A stretch of DNA of 64,000 bases from Candidatus Dormiibacterota bacterium (GCA_003139695.1 PLJM01000018.1:62001-126000); one strand, 5' to 3'. Positions 32,715-43,702 are shown, counted from the first letter of the stretch. Notes: generated by a model not told the origin, from the sequence alone. Translations and numbers: made by a program.

Positions 32715-33988
32715 GCGAGCCTACGGCACGTAAGCCTCGTTTTCCGATGGCGCTCCTGCAGAGGCGGCGCATGCGCGACCGCGATGCGATGATCTATGGC
32801 GTCCTTCTGATCCTGGCGCTCGCATTCCCGGCCACGGTGCTGTACGCGACGGGCAGCAGCGCCCTCATCTCGCAGGCTGGACACGCCGGCACGTTTGTGC
32901 TGCTGGCCATCGGCCTCAACGTCGTGGTCGGATTTGCCGGCCTTCTGGATCTCGGATATGCGGCGTTCTTCGCGATCGGAGCGTACACGTACGCGCTCTT
33001 TGCGTCCTCCCAGCTCGACTCCTCGCCACTGCACCATAGCTTCCATCTGCCGTTCTGGCTGATGATCTTCGTGGGGATGTTCGTGGCCGCGGCTGCCGGT
33101 GTGATCCTCGGCTTTCCCACGCTGCGACTGCGCGGCGACTACCTCGCTATCGTGACGCTCGGCTTCGGCGAGATCGTGCCGCAGCTGTCCTACAACCTTC
33201 CGCAGTGGACGGGTGGTATCAACGCAATCGGAGGCATCGACTCGCCAAGCCTGCCCGCCTGGATCACCGGCCCGTGGGCTGGAGCAAACAACATTGCCAT
33301 CATCCGGCCCGACGTTTGCCCGGTGCTCGGGAGCTCCACGAAGTTCGCGCCATGCTTCAGCTTCGGCTTCGATCCGATCGCTTTCTACGTCCTGATCGTC
33401 ATCATGATCATCGGGGCGGTGATCCTGGTGGGCAACCTCCACCGGTCGCGCCTGGGTCGTGCCTGGATGGCGATTCGAGAAGACGAGGTGGCAGCCGCCG
33501 CGATGGGCATCAACACGGTGACCACCAAGCTGCTCGCGTTCGCGATCGGAGCCTCGTTCAGCGGCTTCGCGGGCGCGTACTACGGAGCGAGCTTTGGCCT
33601 TGTGAGCCCGGACCAATTCCTGTTCCTCGTCTCCGTCACGGTGCTTGTTATGGTGGTGCTCGGGGGCATGGGCAGCATCGCGGGGGTCATCGTCGGCGCC
33701 CTCGTCATCTATTTCGTGCTGAACAGCATCTTGCCCCAGCTGCCGTCCACCGTCGAATCGCTGGCGAACACTTTCGGCCTCAACTCGCTAAACGTTCAGA
33801 ACGGTGACTGGCCTGGCCTCGCACAGGAGACTCAGCGCGTCAGCTTCCTGGTTTACGGTCTGATCCTCGTGCTGATGATGCTGTTGCGACCGCAGGGCAT
33901 ATTCCCCAGCCGCGTCCGGGAGCAGGAGCTCAAGCACGCGGCCGTGCAGGAAGATGAGGCGGCCGTCGAGGCTGCGCACGCCGGATGA
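32711..33988 (+). CDS. livM: Branched-chain amino-acid ABC transporter permease LivM
   Basis: A 425-residue permease, the LivM partner of LivH. It has a cytoplasmic basic N-terminus, about eight to nine membrane segments, NVVVGFAGLLDLGYAAFFAIGAYTYALF, PTLRLRGDYLAIVTLGFGEI, and the coupling loop SRLGRAWMAIREDEVAAAAMGINTVTTKLLAFAIGASFSGFAGA. LVMVVLGGMGSIAGVIVGAL precedes an unusually long extracytoplasmic insertion (SILPQLPSTVESLANTFGL). The ATG at 32711 overlaps the livH stop, and its own stop overlaps livG. Confidence 0.94.
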   Translation: MSEPTARKPRFPMALLQRRRMRDRDAMIYGVLLILALAFPATVLYATGSSALISQAGHAGTFVLLAIGLNVVVGFAGLLDLGYAAFFAIGAYTYALFASSQLDSSPLHHSFHLPFWLMIFVGMFVAAAAGVILGFPTLRLRGDYLAIVTLGFGEIVPQLSYNLPQWTGGINAIGGIDSPSLPAWITGPWAGANNIAIIRPDVCPVLGSSTKFAPCFSFGFDPIAFYVLIVIMIIGAVILVGNLHRSRLGRAWMAIREDEVAAAAMGINTVTTKLLAFAIGASFSGFAGAYYGASFGLVSPDQFLFLVSVTVLVMVVLGGMGSIAGVIVGALVIYFVLNSILPQLPSTVESLANTFGLNSLNVQNGDWPGLAQETQRVSFLVYGLILVLMMLLRPQGIFPSRVREQELKHAAVQEDEAAVEAAHAG

Positions 33989-34770
33989 GCGAACGGCCGG
34001 TCGTCTCCGAAAACATCCTCGAGCTGACCAGTCTCACGAAGCGCTTCGGTGGCCTGCTTGCGGTGGACAACGTGAGCTTGCACATCAAGCGCGGCGAGGT
34101 CTTCGCGCTCATCGGGCCAAACGGCGCCGGCAAGACCACGCTCTTCAACAACGTGACCGGTCTCTTCCAGCCAACGTCGGGACGGGTCGTGTTCGACGGT
34201 CGTGACATCACCGGCTCCAAGCCCCACGAGGTTGCGCGATTGGGCATCGCCCGAACATTCCAGAACATCCGGCTCTTCAGCTATATGTCGTGTCTCGACA
34301 ATGTGCGGGTCGGCCGCCATGTCCGGATGCATGCGAAGCTCTGGGATTCATTGTTCAAGTTGCCGTCCGAGCGGCATGAGGAGGAGCGCGTCACGCAGGA
34401 GGCGATGGACCTTCTCCGCTTTGTCGGCATCGCGCAGCAGGCGAACCAGTACGCCCGCAATCTCCCCTATGGCCAGCAACGCCGTCTCGAGATCGCGCGT
34501 GCGTTGGCCACCGACCCCAAGCTCCTTCTCCTCGACGAGCCAGCCGCTGGATTCACGCCACAAGAAAAGGTGGAGTTGATGGCGCTCGTCGGAAAAATCC
34601 TTGAGCGCGGCGTCACCGTCTTCCTCATCGAGCACGACATGAAGGTGGTGATGGGCATCTCCCAGCGCATCGTAGTGCTCGACCACGGCGAGAAGATCGC
34701 CGAGGGCGCTCCCGACGAAGTCCGCAAGGACGCTCGCGTCATCGAAGCGTACCTGGGCAAGTCGGCCTAG
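33985..34770 (+). CDS. livG: Branched-chain amino-acid ABC transporter ATPase LivG
   Basis: A 261-residue ABC ATPase. Walker A is GPNGAGKTTLFNNVTG; the family-specific GIARTFQNIRLF (Q-loop) follows; the signature here reads NLPYGQQRRLEIARALA; Walker B is LLLLDEPAAGFTP, with the H-loop in VFLIEHDMKVVMGI. The signature has YGQQR in place of LSGGQ, which is normal in LivG. The ATG overlaps the livM stop, and livF begins four bases behind its stop. Confidence 0.95.
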   Translation: MSERPVVSENILELTSLTKRFGGLLAVDNVSLHIKRGEVFALIGPNGAGKTTLFNNVTGLFQPTSGRVVFDGRDITGSKPHEVARLGIARTFQNIRLFSYMSCLDNVRVGRHVRMHAKLWDSLFKLPSERHEEERVTQEAMDLLRFVGIAQQANQYARNLPYGQQRRLEIARALATDPKLLLLDEPAAGFTPQEKVELMALVGKILERGVTVFLIEHDMKVVMGISQRIVVLDHGEKIAEGAPDEVRKDARVIEAYLGKSA

Positions 34771-34774
34771 CTGA

Positions 34775-35485
34775 ATGGCGATACTCGAGCTCGAGTCGGT
34801 CGACGCGTTCTATGGACGGATCCAGGCGTTGCGCGGCGTGTCGATAAAGGTCGACAAGGGCGAAATAGTCGCGCTGATCGGGTCCAACGGGGCTGGCAAG
34901 ACCACTACGCTACGCACGATTTCCGGGCTGATGCATCCGCACTCGGGCACCATCCGATTCGATAACCACGACATCACTCGCACGGGGCCATCAACGATCG
35001 TCGAGATGGGCGTTTGTCAGTCGCCCGAGGGTCGGCGTCTCTTCCCGCGCATGACCGTGGTTGACAACCTCTTCATGGGCGCGTACACGCGCAACGACAA
35101 GCCTGGCATCGCGGCCGACATGGATCGCGTCTTCACACTTTTCCCCCGGCTTAAGGAACGACGTACCCAGATCGCAGGCACGCTGTCAGGTGGAGAGCAG
35201 CAGATGCTCGCGATGGGTCGAGCCCTCATGGCCCGGCCGAAGCTCCTCATGCTCGACGAACCGTCCCTCGGCCTGGCCCCAATCCTGATCGAGACGATCT
35301 TCAGCATCGTGCGCGAGATCAATGCGCAGGGTACGCCCGTGCTCCTAGTCGAGCAGAACGCGTACAAAGCTCTGGAGGTCTCCCACCGCGGCTACGTGCT
35401 CGAGACGGGGAGCATCGTACAGACCGGCTCAGGCAAGGAGCTCCTTGCTTCCGAGGACGTCCAGAAAGCCTACCTGGGAATGTAA
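34775..35485 (+). CDS. livF: Branched-chain amino-acid ABC transporter ATPase LivF
   Basis: A 236-residue ABC ATPase, partner of LivG. Walker A GSNGAGKTTTLRTISG, Q-loop region GVCQSPEGRRLFPRMTV, signature TLSGGEQQMLAMGRALM, Walker B LLMLDEPSLGLAP and H-loop VLLVEQNAYKALEV are all present; the Gln in VEQN instead of His is typical of LivF. It closes the importer operon, and a structured repeat (copy A) begins seven bases behind its stop. Confidence 0.95.
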   Translation: MAILELESVDAFYGRIQALRGVSIKVDKGEIVALIGSNGAGKTTTLRTISGLMHPHSGTIRFDNHDITRTGPSTIVEMGVCQSPEGRRLFPRMTVVDNLFMGAYTRNDKPGIAADMDRVFTLFPRLKERRTQIAGTLSGGEQQMLAMGRALMARPKLLMLDEPSLGLAPILIETIFSIVREINAQGTPVLLVEQNAYKALEVSHRGYVLETGSIVQTGSGKELLASEDVQKAYLGM

Positions 35486-35492
35486 ATCTCAT

Positions 35493-35660
35493 CTAGCGTC
35501 GCAGGGTTGGCCGGGGTCCCCCCGGCCATGACTTTGTGTTGATCACACCAATCGTGGCGGGGAGTGCTTCTTAAACAATCCCATCGACATACCGGAGGAG
35601 GAGCAGGCGCGCGCGCAGCGCCCGCCGATGAGGGGGGACCATCCGGGTCCCCTCTCATTT
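35493..35660 (+). repeat. Structured repeat family 1, copy A
   Basis: One of four related elements (others at 48419-48585, 51498-51668 and 62866-63030). Order in this orientation: CTAGCG, GGCAGGGTTGGCCGGGG with a GGCC hairpin, ATGACTTTGT, a variable segment, CATCGACATACCGGAGGAG, a GCGCGC hairpin ending GCCCGCC, and a terminal hairpin with arms ATGAGGGGGGACC and GGTCCCCTCTCAT. It fills the gap between the convergent livF stop and the stop of the membrane-protein gene. Terminator-like at both sides; a conserved RNA or mobile repeat is possible. Confidence 0.8.
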
Positions 35661-35662
35661 TG

Positions 35663-36508
35663 TTAGCGGCCTGGCTGGTAGCTCGAGACGAACAGGAAGA
35701 TCAGGAATGCGGCGAAGGCTCCGTATTCGACCACGACGTTGCGCGTGAAGCTGTCCTCGACCGTGTGCCTGACCAGTCCGCGATTGATGTACCAGGCGAA
35801 CAGCAGCATCACGGCGAAGGTGCCCTCGTTCAGGTTCAGGTAAATGGAAAGGGCGAGGATCGCCCAGGCCAGGAACATGACGACCTGGCCCACAAACAGC
35901 GCAAAGATGAACGCTCGCCGCGGGGCGATCGCCGTCCCATTGATCCTGAAGCTGCGATATGAGGCCAGGAACGTGATGGTGAAGATCCACAGCAGCTTGA
36001 GGAGGATGTTGAACGGGATGGTCACAACGACCAGGTAGGCGCCCGCAAGCACCAGGATCAGGATCGCTTCCTGCAGCATCATGTGCCCGCGCTTTTCGGC
36101 GCCGCGCAGTCGAAGGTAATCGAGCCGCGCCGACAGCACGAATCCCGCACCGAAGACGGCGGTGATGAGCCCGTATTTCCAGAGCTCGGCCACGATCGGG
36201 TGGCCGGCGCTGTCATTGCCGCCGGCGAGCCCGGCCAGCGTGATCGCCCCCAGGGCGACAGGGATGTAGTGCTCGATCCTCGGGAATTCTTCGGTTCCGC
36301 GGAGGTAGCCGAGCAGCGCAGGCGAGGCCACTACCACCATGCCCAGCGCGAGCACCCACACCTGGCCTTCGCCGAGCAGCTCGGACTTGAAGGCGAGGGC
36401 GATCGCCATGAGTACGACTCCCGCAAAGAGCAGGAAGCTGCGGTCGCGCTCGAGATGTACCGCCGTCGCGGCTGGCGTCGCCTTTTCAGGTGCCGGCGGG
36501 ATCTTCAT
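35663..36508 (-). CDS. Hypothetical polytopic membrane protein
   Basis: Not recognised. A 281-residue protein with a short charged N-terminus and about seven to eight hydrophobic segments (for example LLFAGVVLMAIALAF, VWVLALGMVVVASPALLGYL, YGLITAVFGAGFVLSA, EAILILVLAGAYLVVVTIPFNIL, FALFVGQVVMFLAWAILALSIYL, EYGAFAAFLIFLFVSSYQ). No transporter or enzyme motif is apparent. It follows the cupin gene on the minus strand, and structured repeat copy A begins five bases behind its stop codon. Confidence 0.7.
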   Translation of the reverse strand: MKIPPAPEKATPAATAVHLERDRSFLLFAGVVLMAIALAFKSELLGEGQVWVLALGMVVVASPALLGYLRGTEEFPRIEHYIPVALGAITLAGLAGGNDSAGHPIVAELWKYGLITAVFGAGFVLSARLDYLRLRGAEKRGHMMLQEAILILVLAGAYLVVVTIPFNILLKLLWIFTITFLASYRSFRINGTAIAPRRAFIFALFVGQVVMFLAWAILALSIYLNLNEGTFAVMLLFAWYINRGLVRHTVEDSFTRNVVVEYGAFAAFLIFLFVSSYQPGR

Positions 36509-36541
36509 TCGACCCGAGGAAGTCTAAGCGTCGGCAGGGCC

Positions 36542-36916
36542 TTACGTCGTGGCACGTCCGTAGCGGTCTGAGAGGCGAACGACGTCGTCTCCCTCCGGCG
36601 TGGACACCTCGAAGATGTCGCTGTCCTCCACTGCGGTGATGCGATGACGCGTGCCCGGCCTGATGTGAAGCGTGTCGCCGGCGCGCATGCGGTAGGTGGT
36701 CAGTCCGCCGTCCGGACCGCCGAGCTCGATGTCAACGCAGCCCTTCACGAGGTACTGGTACTCGTCCTTGCGCTCGTGGTACTGGAGAGAGAGCGCCTCG
36801 CCTTTGTTCACGTGCAGCACCTTGCCGAGGTAGCGATCGGTCGCCGCCCATCGAAGCTCGTAACCCCATGGCTTGTCGACGCGCGACTCGTCAACGGGCT
36901 TGGGGGCATCAGGCAT
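36542..36916 (-). CDS. Cupin-domain protein, mannose-6-phosphate isomerase type II-like
   Basis: A 124-residue single cupin. RVDKPWGYELRWAATDRYLGKVLHVNKGEALSLQYHERKDEYQYLVKG is the pattern of the C-terminal isomerase domain of ManC/AlgA (PWG, H-x-K-x-E metal ligands), followed by GDTLHIRPGTRHRITAVEDSDIFEVSTPE. It may isomerise mannose 6-phosphate and fructose 6-phosphate, feeding the phosphohexomutase and guanylyltransferase genes upstream on the same strand. The ATG at 36916 is chosen; the longer ORF start lies in unrelated sequence. Confidence 0.8.
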   Translation of the reverse strand: MPDAPKPVDESRVDKPWGYELRWAATDRYLGKVLHVNKGEALSLQYHERKDEYQYLVKGCVDIELGGPDGGLTTYRMRAGDTLHIRPGTRHRITAVEDSDIFEVSTPEGDDVVRLSDRYGRATT

Positions 36917-37093
36917 GCGATCGGGGCAAGGTGATGGAGGTGATCGGCGAGAGATTCGGTGTCCAGGTGGTCCAGCTGCCAGGCGCGGCCGAGCACCGGA
37001 GCGCGCGCATCGGTAGATGCGTAAGCGAGGAGCGGAGGGCGCAACAACGCAGATGGGCCGCATGGGCGCCGAAGATCCGTCGATCAGCCTTCG

Positions 37094-38530
37094 TCATCTT
37101 GACCTTAGACCCACAATGTCCTCTATCGCGCTCAGGCGAGCCTCGACGTCCGCGTTCGTCGCCGCCTCCGAGTAGACGCGCACGAGCGGCTCGGTGCCGC
37201 TGGCCCGAAGCAATACCCAGCTGCCGTCTTCGAGGTAGAACTTGAAACCGTCGTCGGATCGCACGCGTGCGACCTTGACGCCCGCGACCTCGGCGGGCTG
37301 GTTGGCCGAAAGCAGGTCCAGGATCCGCTTACGCTCCGTGTCGTAGGTGTCACGCGCGAGGTGGATGTCATGACGGCTGTATGCGTGCGGCCCGACGCGC
37401 CTCTCTAGGTCGGCCAGGATTTGCGAGAGCGGCTTGCCCATCCTGACGATCATGTCGGCGAATAGCAGCCCGATCAGGATGCCGTCGCGCTCCGGGATGT
37501 GTCCTCGAATCGCGTAACCGCCCGACTCCTCCCCCCCCAGCACCGCGTCGGACTCCATCATCTTGGGCGCGATGTTCTTGAATCCCACAGGCACCTCGAA
37601 AACCTCCGCGCCAAACTCCGCGCCAAGCTTGTCTGCCATCGAGGTCATGTTGATGGTCTTGACCACAGGCCCGCCCATTCCCCTGACCTCGAACAGGTAG
37701 AGCATCAGCAACGCGAACACCTGCAGCTGCGTGATGAAGCGGCCGGTCTCGTCGATGATCCCAACCCGGTCCGCATCTCCATCGGTGCAGATGCAGAGGT
37801 GGTTTCCACCTCCCGCCCTCATGACCGCCAGCGCCGCATCGATGTTGGGCGGAATCGGCTCCGGGTTGATGCCTCCGAAGAATGGATTGCGCTCGTAGTG
37901 CAGCTCGGTGACGCTCGTGGTCCCGCCAGAAAGCAGGTCGGCGATGTACCGATAGCCGGAGCCATACATGCACTCGTGCACGATGCGGAGGCCCGCTCCC
38001 TTGATGGCGGCGAGGTCGACCATTCGCCCGATCTGCTCGTAGTACGAAGCGCGCGGATCGTAGACAGTGATTAGGCCAGCTGACTTCGCGCTGTCCGGCG
38101 ATCGGGGTTCCTGCACAGCGTTGATTCGCTGCTCGAGGTCCGCGATTACGCTGCTCGGCGCTGAGCTGCCGGTCTCCGGCTTGTACTTCACCCCGTTGAA
38201 CAGGTACGGGTTGTGGCTGGCGGTGATCACCGCCGCGCCAGTGGCCTTGCGGTCGATGACAGTCCACGACGCGACCTGCGTCGGCGATGGACGGTCGAAT
38301 ATGAGGCTGCGAACGCCGTTGGCGGCGAACACGTCGGCGACCGCCCGGGCAAATTCCTCGGACGCGAATCGACAGTCATAGCCCACGACCGCCAGCGGAT
38401 CCGCGGTGCGCGAGAGCATGTACTCGGCTGCGCCCTGCGCGACGCGGCGAACGTTGGCGTACGTGAAATCGTCTGCTACGACCCCCCGCCAGCCATCGGT
38501 TCCGAACTTGATCTGCCCCGAGTGACTCAT
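37094..38530 (-). CDS. Phosphoglucomutase/phosphomannomutase family protein
   Basis: A 478-residue alpha-D-phosphohexomutase that moves phosphate between C6 and C1 of glucose or mannose. The catalytic serine is S105 in VITASHNPYLFNGVK, the magnesium loop is CTDGDADRVGI, the sugar loop GGEESGGYAIRGHIPERDG, and the phosphate-binding loop LRASGTEPLVRVYSEA. The N-terminal IKFGTDGWRGVVADDFT is typical. In this setting (manC upstream, M6P-isomerase-like cupin downstream) a phosphomannomutase role in GDP-mannose supply is likely, though glucose activity is equally possible. Confidence 0.93.
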   Translation of the reverse strand: MSHSGQIKFGTDGWRGVVADDFTYANVRRVAQGAAEYMLSRTADPLAVVGYDCRFASEEFARAVADVFAANGVRSLIFDRPSPTQVASWTVIDRKATGAAVITASHNPYLFNGVKYKPETGSSAPSSVIADLEQRINAVQEPRSPDSAKSAGLITVYDPRASYYEQIGRMVDLAAIKGAGLRIVHECMYGSGYRYIADLLSGGTTSVTELHYERNPFFGGINPEPIPPNIDAALAVMRAGGGNHLCICTDGDADRVGIIDETGRFITQLQVFALLMLYLFEVRGMGGPVVKTINMTSMADKLGAEFGAEVFEVPVGFKNIAPKMMESDAVLGGEESGGYAIRGHIPERDGILIGLLFADMIVRMGKPLSQILADLERRVGPHAYSRHDIHLARDTYDTERKRILDLLSANQPAEVAGVKVARVRSDDGFKFYLEDGSWVLLRASGTEPLVRVYSEAATNADVEARLSAIEDIVGLRSR

Positions 38531-38546
38531 CCCCCAGCCAAGTTAA

Positions 38547-39632
38547 CTACAGATAGCCGGTTTTACCTGCACGTCGGAGTGCCTCCACCACCTTGCGCAC
38601 GTCCTGCGCTCGTGAACGCGGACATACAAGAAGCGCGTCCTCGGTGTCGACAATGATCATGTCGTCGAGGCCGATGGCCGCCACCAGGCGCCGTGATCCG
38701 AGGATGAGGCTTCCGGTGGTGTCGACAAGAATCGACTGGCCCTCGACCGAGTTGCCGTGAACGTCGGCCCGCACCCGGTCGCCCAGCTCAGCCCAGTTGC
38801 CGATGTCGGCCCACTCGAAGTCGCCCGGGACGAGCAGCAGGCGGTTCGTTTTCTCCATCACGCTCCGGTCGATCACTTCGACCCTCAGCCTCTTATAGAT
38901 GGCGGCGGCGGTCTCCTCGTCGCCTGCGGCCCGGGCCGCCATCACCTTCTCAAGGCCTGCCAGGTGTCGAGGCGCATGCAGCCCAAGCTCGTCGATGAAT
39001 ACATCAAGGCGCCAGGAAAACCACGCGAGGTTCCAGTAGTAGCCGCCGGCCTTGACGAAACGCCTGGCGGTGGCGAGGTCTGGCTTCTCCGTGAAACGCT
39101 TGACGTGGAGCGCACCGTCTGTCATTCGCCCCGGCGCGTGGATGTAGCCGAGGCCCGTGGATGGGAACCTGGGCTTCAGTCCGACGGTCACCAGGCTGTC
39201 GCTGGTGGCCGCGACGCGGACAGCTGCGCGCACGGCCTTCGACACGCCCGCGCGACCGCTGACCACGTGGTCTGCGGGCAGGACGAGCATCACGGCATCT
39301 GGGTGGCTCGCGCGCAACGTGAGCGCCGCCAGCCCGAACGCGTTGGTGGTCCCTCTCGCCGCCGGCTCGAGGATCAGATGCGCCGAATCGATCTCGGGAA
39401 GGACCTTCTGGATGATCTCGCGCTGACCGGTCTCCGTCAGGACGAAGACCTCGGTCGCCAGCTTGGAGGCGCGGTCGTAGGTCTCGCGCAGAAGCGGCCG
39501 GCCGCTATCTCCCAGAGGGAGAACATGCTTGGGTGTCGAGCGGCGCGACCGCGGCCAAAGCCGGGTGCCGGCTCCGCCGGCCGGAATCACCGCAACGGTC
39601 TTCTCGCCTTGCTGCGATCGCCGCGCGGTCAA
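38547..39632 (-). CDS. manC: Mannose-1-phosphate guanylyltransferase
   Basis: A 361-residue nucleotidyltransferase making GDP-mannose. The signature [27 protein letters not shown] is close to the N-terminus; [47 protein letters not shown] and [18 protein letters not shown] match the GMP-specific family. There is no fused isomerase; the cupin gene downstream may provide it. The TTG at 39632 overlaps the metK TGA (TTGA) with GGAAGAGG upstream; the ORF extending to 39902 is antisense-like. Confidence 0.92.
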   Translation of the reverse strand: MTARRSQQGEKTVAVIPAGGAGTRLWPRSRRSTPKHVLPLGDSGRPLLRETYDRASKLATEVFVLTETGQREIIQKVLPEIDSAHLILEPAARGTTNAFGLAALTLRASHPDAVMLVLPADHVVSGRAGVSKAVRAAVRVAATSDSLVTVGLKPRFPSTGLGYIHAPGRMTDGALHVKRFTEKPDLATARRFVKAGGYYWNLAWFSWRLDVFIDELGLHAPRHLAGLEKVMAARAAGDEETAAAIYKRLRVEVIDRSVMEKTNRLLLVPGDFEWADIGNWAELGDRVRADVHGNSVEGQSILVDTTGSLILGSRRLVAAIGLDDMIIVDTEDALLVCPRSRAQDVRKVVEALRRAGKTGYL

Positions 39633-40783
39633 CCGACCTCTTCCGCGAGCTCCTTTGCCCGCGTCGTCGATTCCCAAGGGGCATCGATGTCCGTGCGGCC
39701 GAAGTGGCCGTACACCGCAGCCTGGCGGAAGAGCGGGCGCCGCAGGTTGAGCTCTTTGATGATCCCAAGGGGGCTCAGGTCGAACAGCTTGCTCACCGCC
39801 GTCGAAAGCGTGGTGTCCGGCACGGTTCCGGTGCCGAAGGTGTCGACGCGAATCGCCACCGGCTTGACGACGCCGATCGCGTAGGCGATCTGTACCTCGC
39901 ACCGCTTCGCCAGCCCGGACGCGACGATCGTCTTGGCGACGTGCCGAGCTCCATATGCGCCGGCGCGGTCGACTTTCGTCGGGTCCTTACCCGAAAAGCA
40001 CCCGCCGCCGTGGCGGGCGTAGCCGCCGTACGTGTCGACCATGATCTTGCGACCGGTCAGACCGGCATCGGCCACTGGGCCGCCGATGACGAAACGGCCC
40101 GTGGGGTTGATGTAGGAGCGAAGGCCGCCTTCTCTCAGCTCGGCCGGGATGACCGCATCGATCACATGCTCGGCGATGTCCGCACGCAGTTGCTCGGTCT
40201 CGACTTCCTCATGATGCTGCGCAGAGAGCACGACATTGTCGACGCCAAGCGGCTTGCCGTCTTGGCCGTATCGAACTGTCACCTGGACCTTGCCGTCGGG
40301 TCGGAGGTAGCTGAGCGTCTTGTTGCGGCGGACTTCGGCGAGGCGCCTGGCGAGGCGGTGCGCAAGGGTGATTGGGAGCGGCATGAGCTCGGGCGTCTCG
40401 TCGCAGGCGTAGCCGAACATCATTCCGGAGTCGCCGGCCCCGCCGACGTCGACCCCCTGGGCGATGTCGGGCGACTGCTCGTCGATGCTGGTGATGACGC
40501 CGCAGGTCTCAGCGTCGAAGCCGTACTTGGCACGGGTGTAGCCGACCTCGCGGATGGTCTGGCGGATGATTCGCGGAATGTCCACATAACAGTCGGTGGT
40601 GATCTCCCCGACCACGATCACCAGGCCGGTGGTGACCACGGCCTCGCACGCCACCCGCGCCAGTGGATCCTTGGCCAGGATCGCGTCGAGGATGGCGTCA
40701 GAGATCTGGTCGGCGAGCTTGTCAGGGTGGCCCTCGGTGACCGACTCCGAAGTGAAGACGCTGTAGGCCGGCTCCCGGGACAT
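39629..40783 (-). CDS. metK: S-adenosylmethionine synthetase
   Basis: A 384-residue MetK, forming S-adenosylmethionine from methionine and ATP. The motifs [50 protein letters not shown] and [23 protein letters not shown] (P-loop-like) are complete. The ATG at 40783 follows a strong GGAGG. A leader of nearly 200 nt with several hairpins precedes it. Together with ahcY and apt upstream it forms an SAM-cycle group within a sugar-nucleotide cluster. Confidence 0.96.
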   Translation of the reverse strand: MSREPAYSVFTSESVTEGHPDKLADQISDAILDAILAKDPLARVACEAVVTTGLVIVVGEITTDCYVDIPRIIRQTIREVGYTRAKYGFDAETCGVITSIDEQSPDIAQGVDVGGAGDSGMMFGYACDETPELMPLPITLAHRLARRLAEVRRNKTLSYLRPDGKVQVTVRYGQDGKPLGVDNVVLSAQHHEEVETEQLRADIAEHVIDAVIPAELREGGLRSYINPTGRFVIGGPVADAGLTGRKIMVDTYGGYARHGGGCFSGKDPTKVDRAGAYGARHVAKTIVASGLAKRCEVQIAYAIGVVKPVAIRVDTFGTGTVPDTTLSTAVSKLFDLSPLGIIKELNLRRPLFRQAAVYGHFGRTDIDAPWESTTRAKELAEEVG

Positions 40784-40918
40784 GTTGGTCCTCCTTTGAA
40801 TCTCCCACGCCGGCAAAGCCGAGCCTCCGTGTTGGGCCCAACCCCAGGCGCCAGGTTCATACCTCTGGGACGTGGTGATAGTACCTCTGAGGATGGTGCC
40901 AGTTCGACACCCCTCACC
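40784..40918 (-). promoter_or_regulatory. metK leader region
   Basis: The 135 nt in front of metK. On the minus strand it contains AACTGGCACC ... CAGAGGTA ... CAGAGGTA ... AACCTGGCGCC, i.e. two nested imperfect direct repeats, and ends in the GGAGG ribosome binding site. It does not match the conserved cores of SAM-I, SAM-IV or SAH riboswitches that I know. A promoter is probable but not clearly visible. Confidence 0.35.
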
Positions 40919-40987
40919 CGGCCACGCTGAAACGTGGCCGACCTCCCCGGCGAGCGGGGAGGTCTTTGTCCGGGCTTATCGCCCGGA
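40919..40987. terminator. Three tandem hairpins between patatin and metK
   Basis: TCCGGGC and GCCCGGA (40969-40987, around the patatin TAA), then GACCTCCCCG and CGGGGAGGTC (10 bp, 40940-40964), then CGGCCACG and CGTGGCCG (40919-40940). The middle stem is followed by TTT on the plus strand only. Together they should stop or slow transcription from the patatin gene. Confidence 0.6.
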
Positions 40988-41836
40988 CCGGAGGTCCAGG
41001 TAATGGATCCCGGAGTGCCGTAAGGCTTTCGTTCCCCGTTTCGCCAGTAGGTCCGCCGTCGCTGCCCGGGACGACTCCATCACCGCCTCGATATGCTCGC
41101 GCTTCATCTCCCACGTCGCCGTGGGTGCTGTGACCGGGCAAAGGACCACGATCCTGGCCCGGTCGCGCAACCGCTCGTAGTCGCTGAGCATCTGGTGGTG
41201 CAGAGTCAGCTGCAAAGTGCGCGCTATCAGCTCGGGCAGGCTGTGGGGCGCGGCCTCGTACTCACCCCCTCCCATGAGGCTGATCGCCAGGATCTCCTTC
41301 GCACCGTCCTCGATGGCGATATCGAGCGGCGTGTTGTCGACGACGCCCCCATCCAGGTGCTCGCGGCCGTCGATCTTGACAGATGGAAAAAGGCCGGGGA
41401 TGGCGGTGGAGGCGAGCAGCGCAGGGGTCAGCAGGCCTGACCGGAAGACCACCGGCTTGCCCGCGTTGAGGTCGGTCGCGACGACGGCGAGGGGGACGCG
41501 AAGTTGCTCGAAGGTAGTCATGCCGGTCAGTGCTTGGGCACGGTCGATCAGGCGGCGCACGTTCTCCTGAGGAAAGGCGCTGAGCTGGTCGTGGCGGAGC
41601 CCCGAAAGGATGACCCCCAGCGGGTGGGCATGAAAAACAGTCAGGGCCTGGCGGGACAGCCAGACCTGACGCAGCATCAGGATCCCGGCCAGCGACGGAT
41701 AGGCGGCGATCGCGCTTCCGTTCAGCGCCCCTACGCTGGATCCGACGACCGCGACGGGTGGCTCGAGGCCCGCCTCCAGCAGCCCGTTGAGCACCCCGAC
41801 CTGCGCGGCGCCCCTAGCGCCGCCTCCGCCCAGCAC
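40976..41836 (-). CDS. Patatin-like phospholipase
   Basis: A 286-residue patatin/RssA-type lipid acyl hydrolase. The oxyanion segment VLGGGGARGAAQVGVL starts the protein, the nucleophile Ser is in VVGSSVGALNG (GxSxG), and the Asp partner is in HLDGGVVDNTPLDIA. Cytosolic, no signal peptide. The GTG at 41836 is the first possible start and leaves the oxyanion loop intact. It lies between ahcY and metK on the same strand; the substrate is probably membrane phospholipid, but that is inference. Confidence 0.9.
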   Translation of the reverse strand: MLGGGGARGAAQVGVLNGLLEAGLEPPVAVVGSSVGALNGSAIAAYPSLAGILMLRQVWLSRQALTVFHAHPLGVILSGLRHDQLSAFPQENVRRLIDRAQALTGMTTFEQLRVPLAVVATDLNAGKPVVFRSGLLTPALLASTAIPGLFPSVKIDGREHLDGGVVDNTPLDIAIEDGAKEILAISLMGGGEYEAAPHSLPELIARTLQLTLHHQMLSDYERLRDRARIVVLCPVTAPTATWEMKREHIEAVMESSRAATADLLAKRGTKALRHSGIHYLDLRSGR

Positions 41837-41890
41837 CCACGTGCGCCGAGCTGGCCCGAACGTGGGCTAGTGTCCGGGACCTGAGGACAC

Positions 41891-43177
<1,287 letters not shown>

Positions 43178-43702
43178 TTAATACACAATCTCGCTGACCA
43201 CTTTCACGTCGGGCAGCCGCTTTCTTCCGGCCAGGTCTTCGAGCTCGATCAAAACCTGCACACCGATGACATCGCCGCCTAGCTTGCGAATCAAGCGAAC
43301 CGCGGCGGCCGCGGTGCCGCCTGTTGCCAGTACATCATCGACTATCAGCACCCGCTGACCCGATTCCACAGCGTCCGAATGGACCTCGAGCTGGTCTGAT
43401 CCATACTCGAGCTGATAACCCTCGGCGATCGTCGTCCAGGGAAGCTTGCCCGTTTTTCGAATCGGCACGAACCCGGCATTGAGCTTGACCGCCATGGCGG
43501 CGCCCGGTATAAACCCTCGAGCCTCAATGGCGGCGACGAGGTCCGGCGGCCGATCGCCCCAGCTCTTGGACATCAGGGCGACGACTTCGCGGAAGAGCTC
43601 CTTGCGCGCAAGCAGCGGCGTGATGTCGCGAAAGATCACGCCAGGCTGCGGATAGCCGGGAACATTGCGAACGAACTTCTTGAGCTGTTCGGGTGTGGTC
43701 AT
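43178..43702 (-). CDS. apt: Adenine phosphoribosyltransferase
   Basis: A 174-residue type I phosphoribosyltransferase salvaging adenine to AMP. N-terminal [53 protein letters not shown], and the PRPP-binding motif [18 protein letters not shown] are clear. Placed next to ahcY it can recover adenine derived from the SAM cycle. The ATG at 43702 overlaps the stop of the epimerase gene (ATGA); the open frame upstream of it is not used. Confidence 0.95.
   Translation of the reverse strand: MTTPEQLKKFVRNVPGYPQPGVIFRDITPLLARKELFREVVALMSKSWGDRPPDLVAAIEARGFIPGAAMAVKLNAGFVPIRKTGKLPWTTIAEGYQLEYGSDQLEVHSDAVESGQRVLIVDDVLATGGTAAAAVRLIRKLGGDVIGVQVLIELEDLAGRKRLPDVKVVSEIVY

Noticed and set aside
35493-35660. 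Integron attC site or IS605-type end
   Set aside because: No GTTRRRY/RYYYAAC core sites and no integrase or TnpA/TnpB gene in the window; the symmetric multi-hairpin chain does not fit.
40784-40918. SAM-I or SAM-IV riboswitch before metK
   Set aside because: The conserved cores of these riboswitches are not present in the leader.
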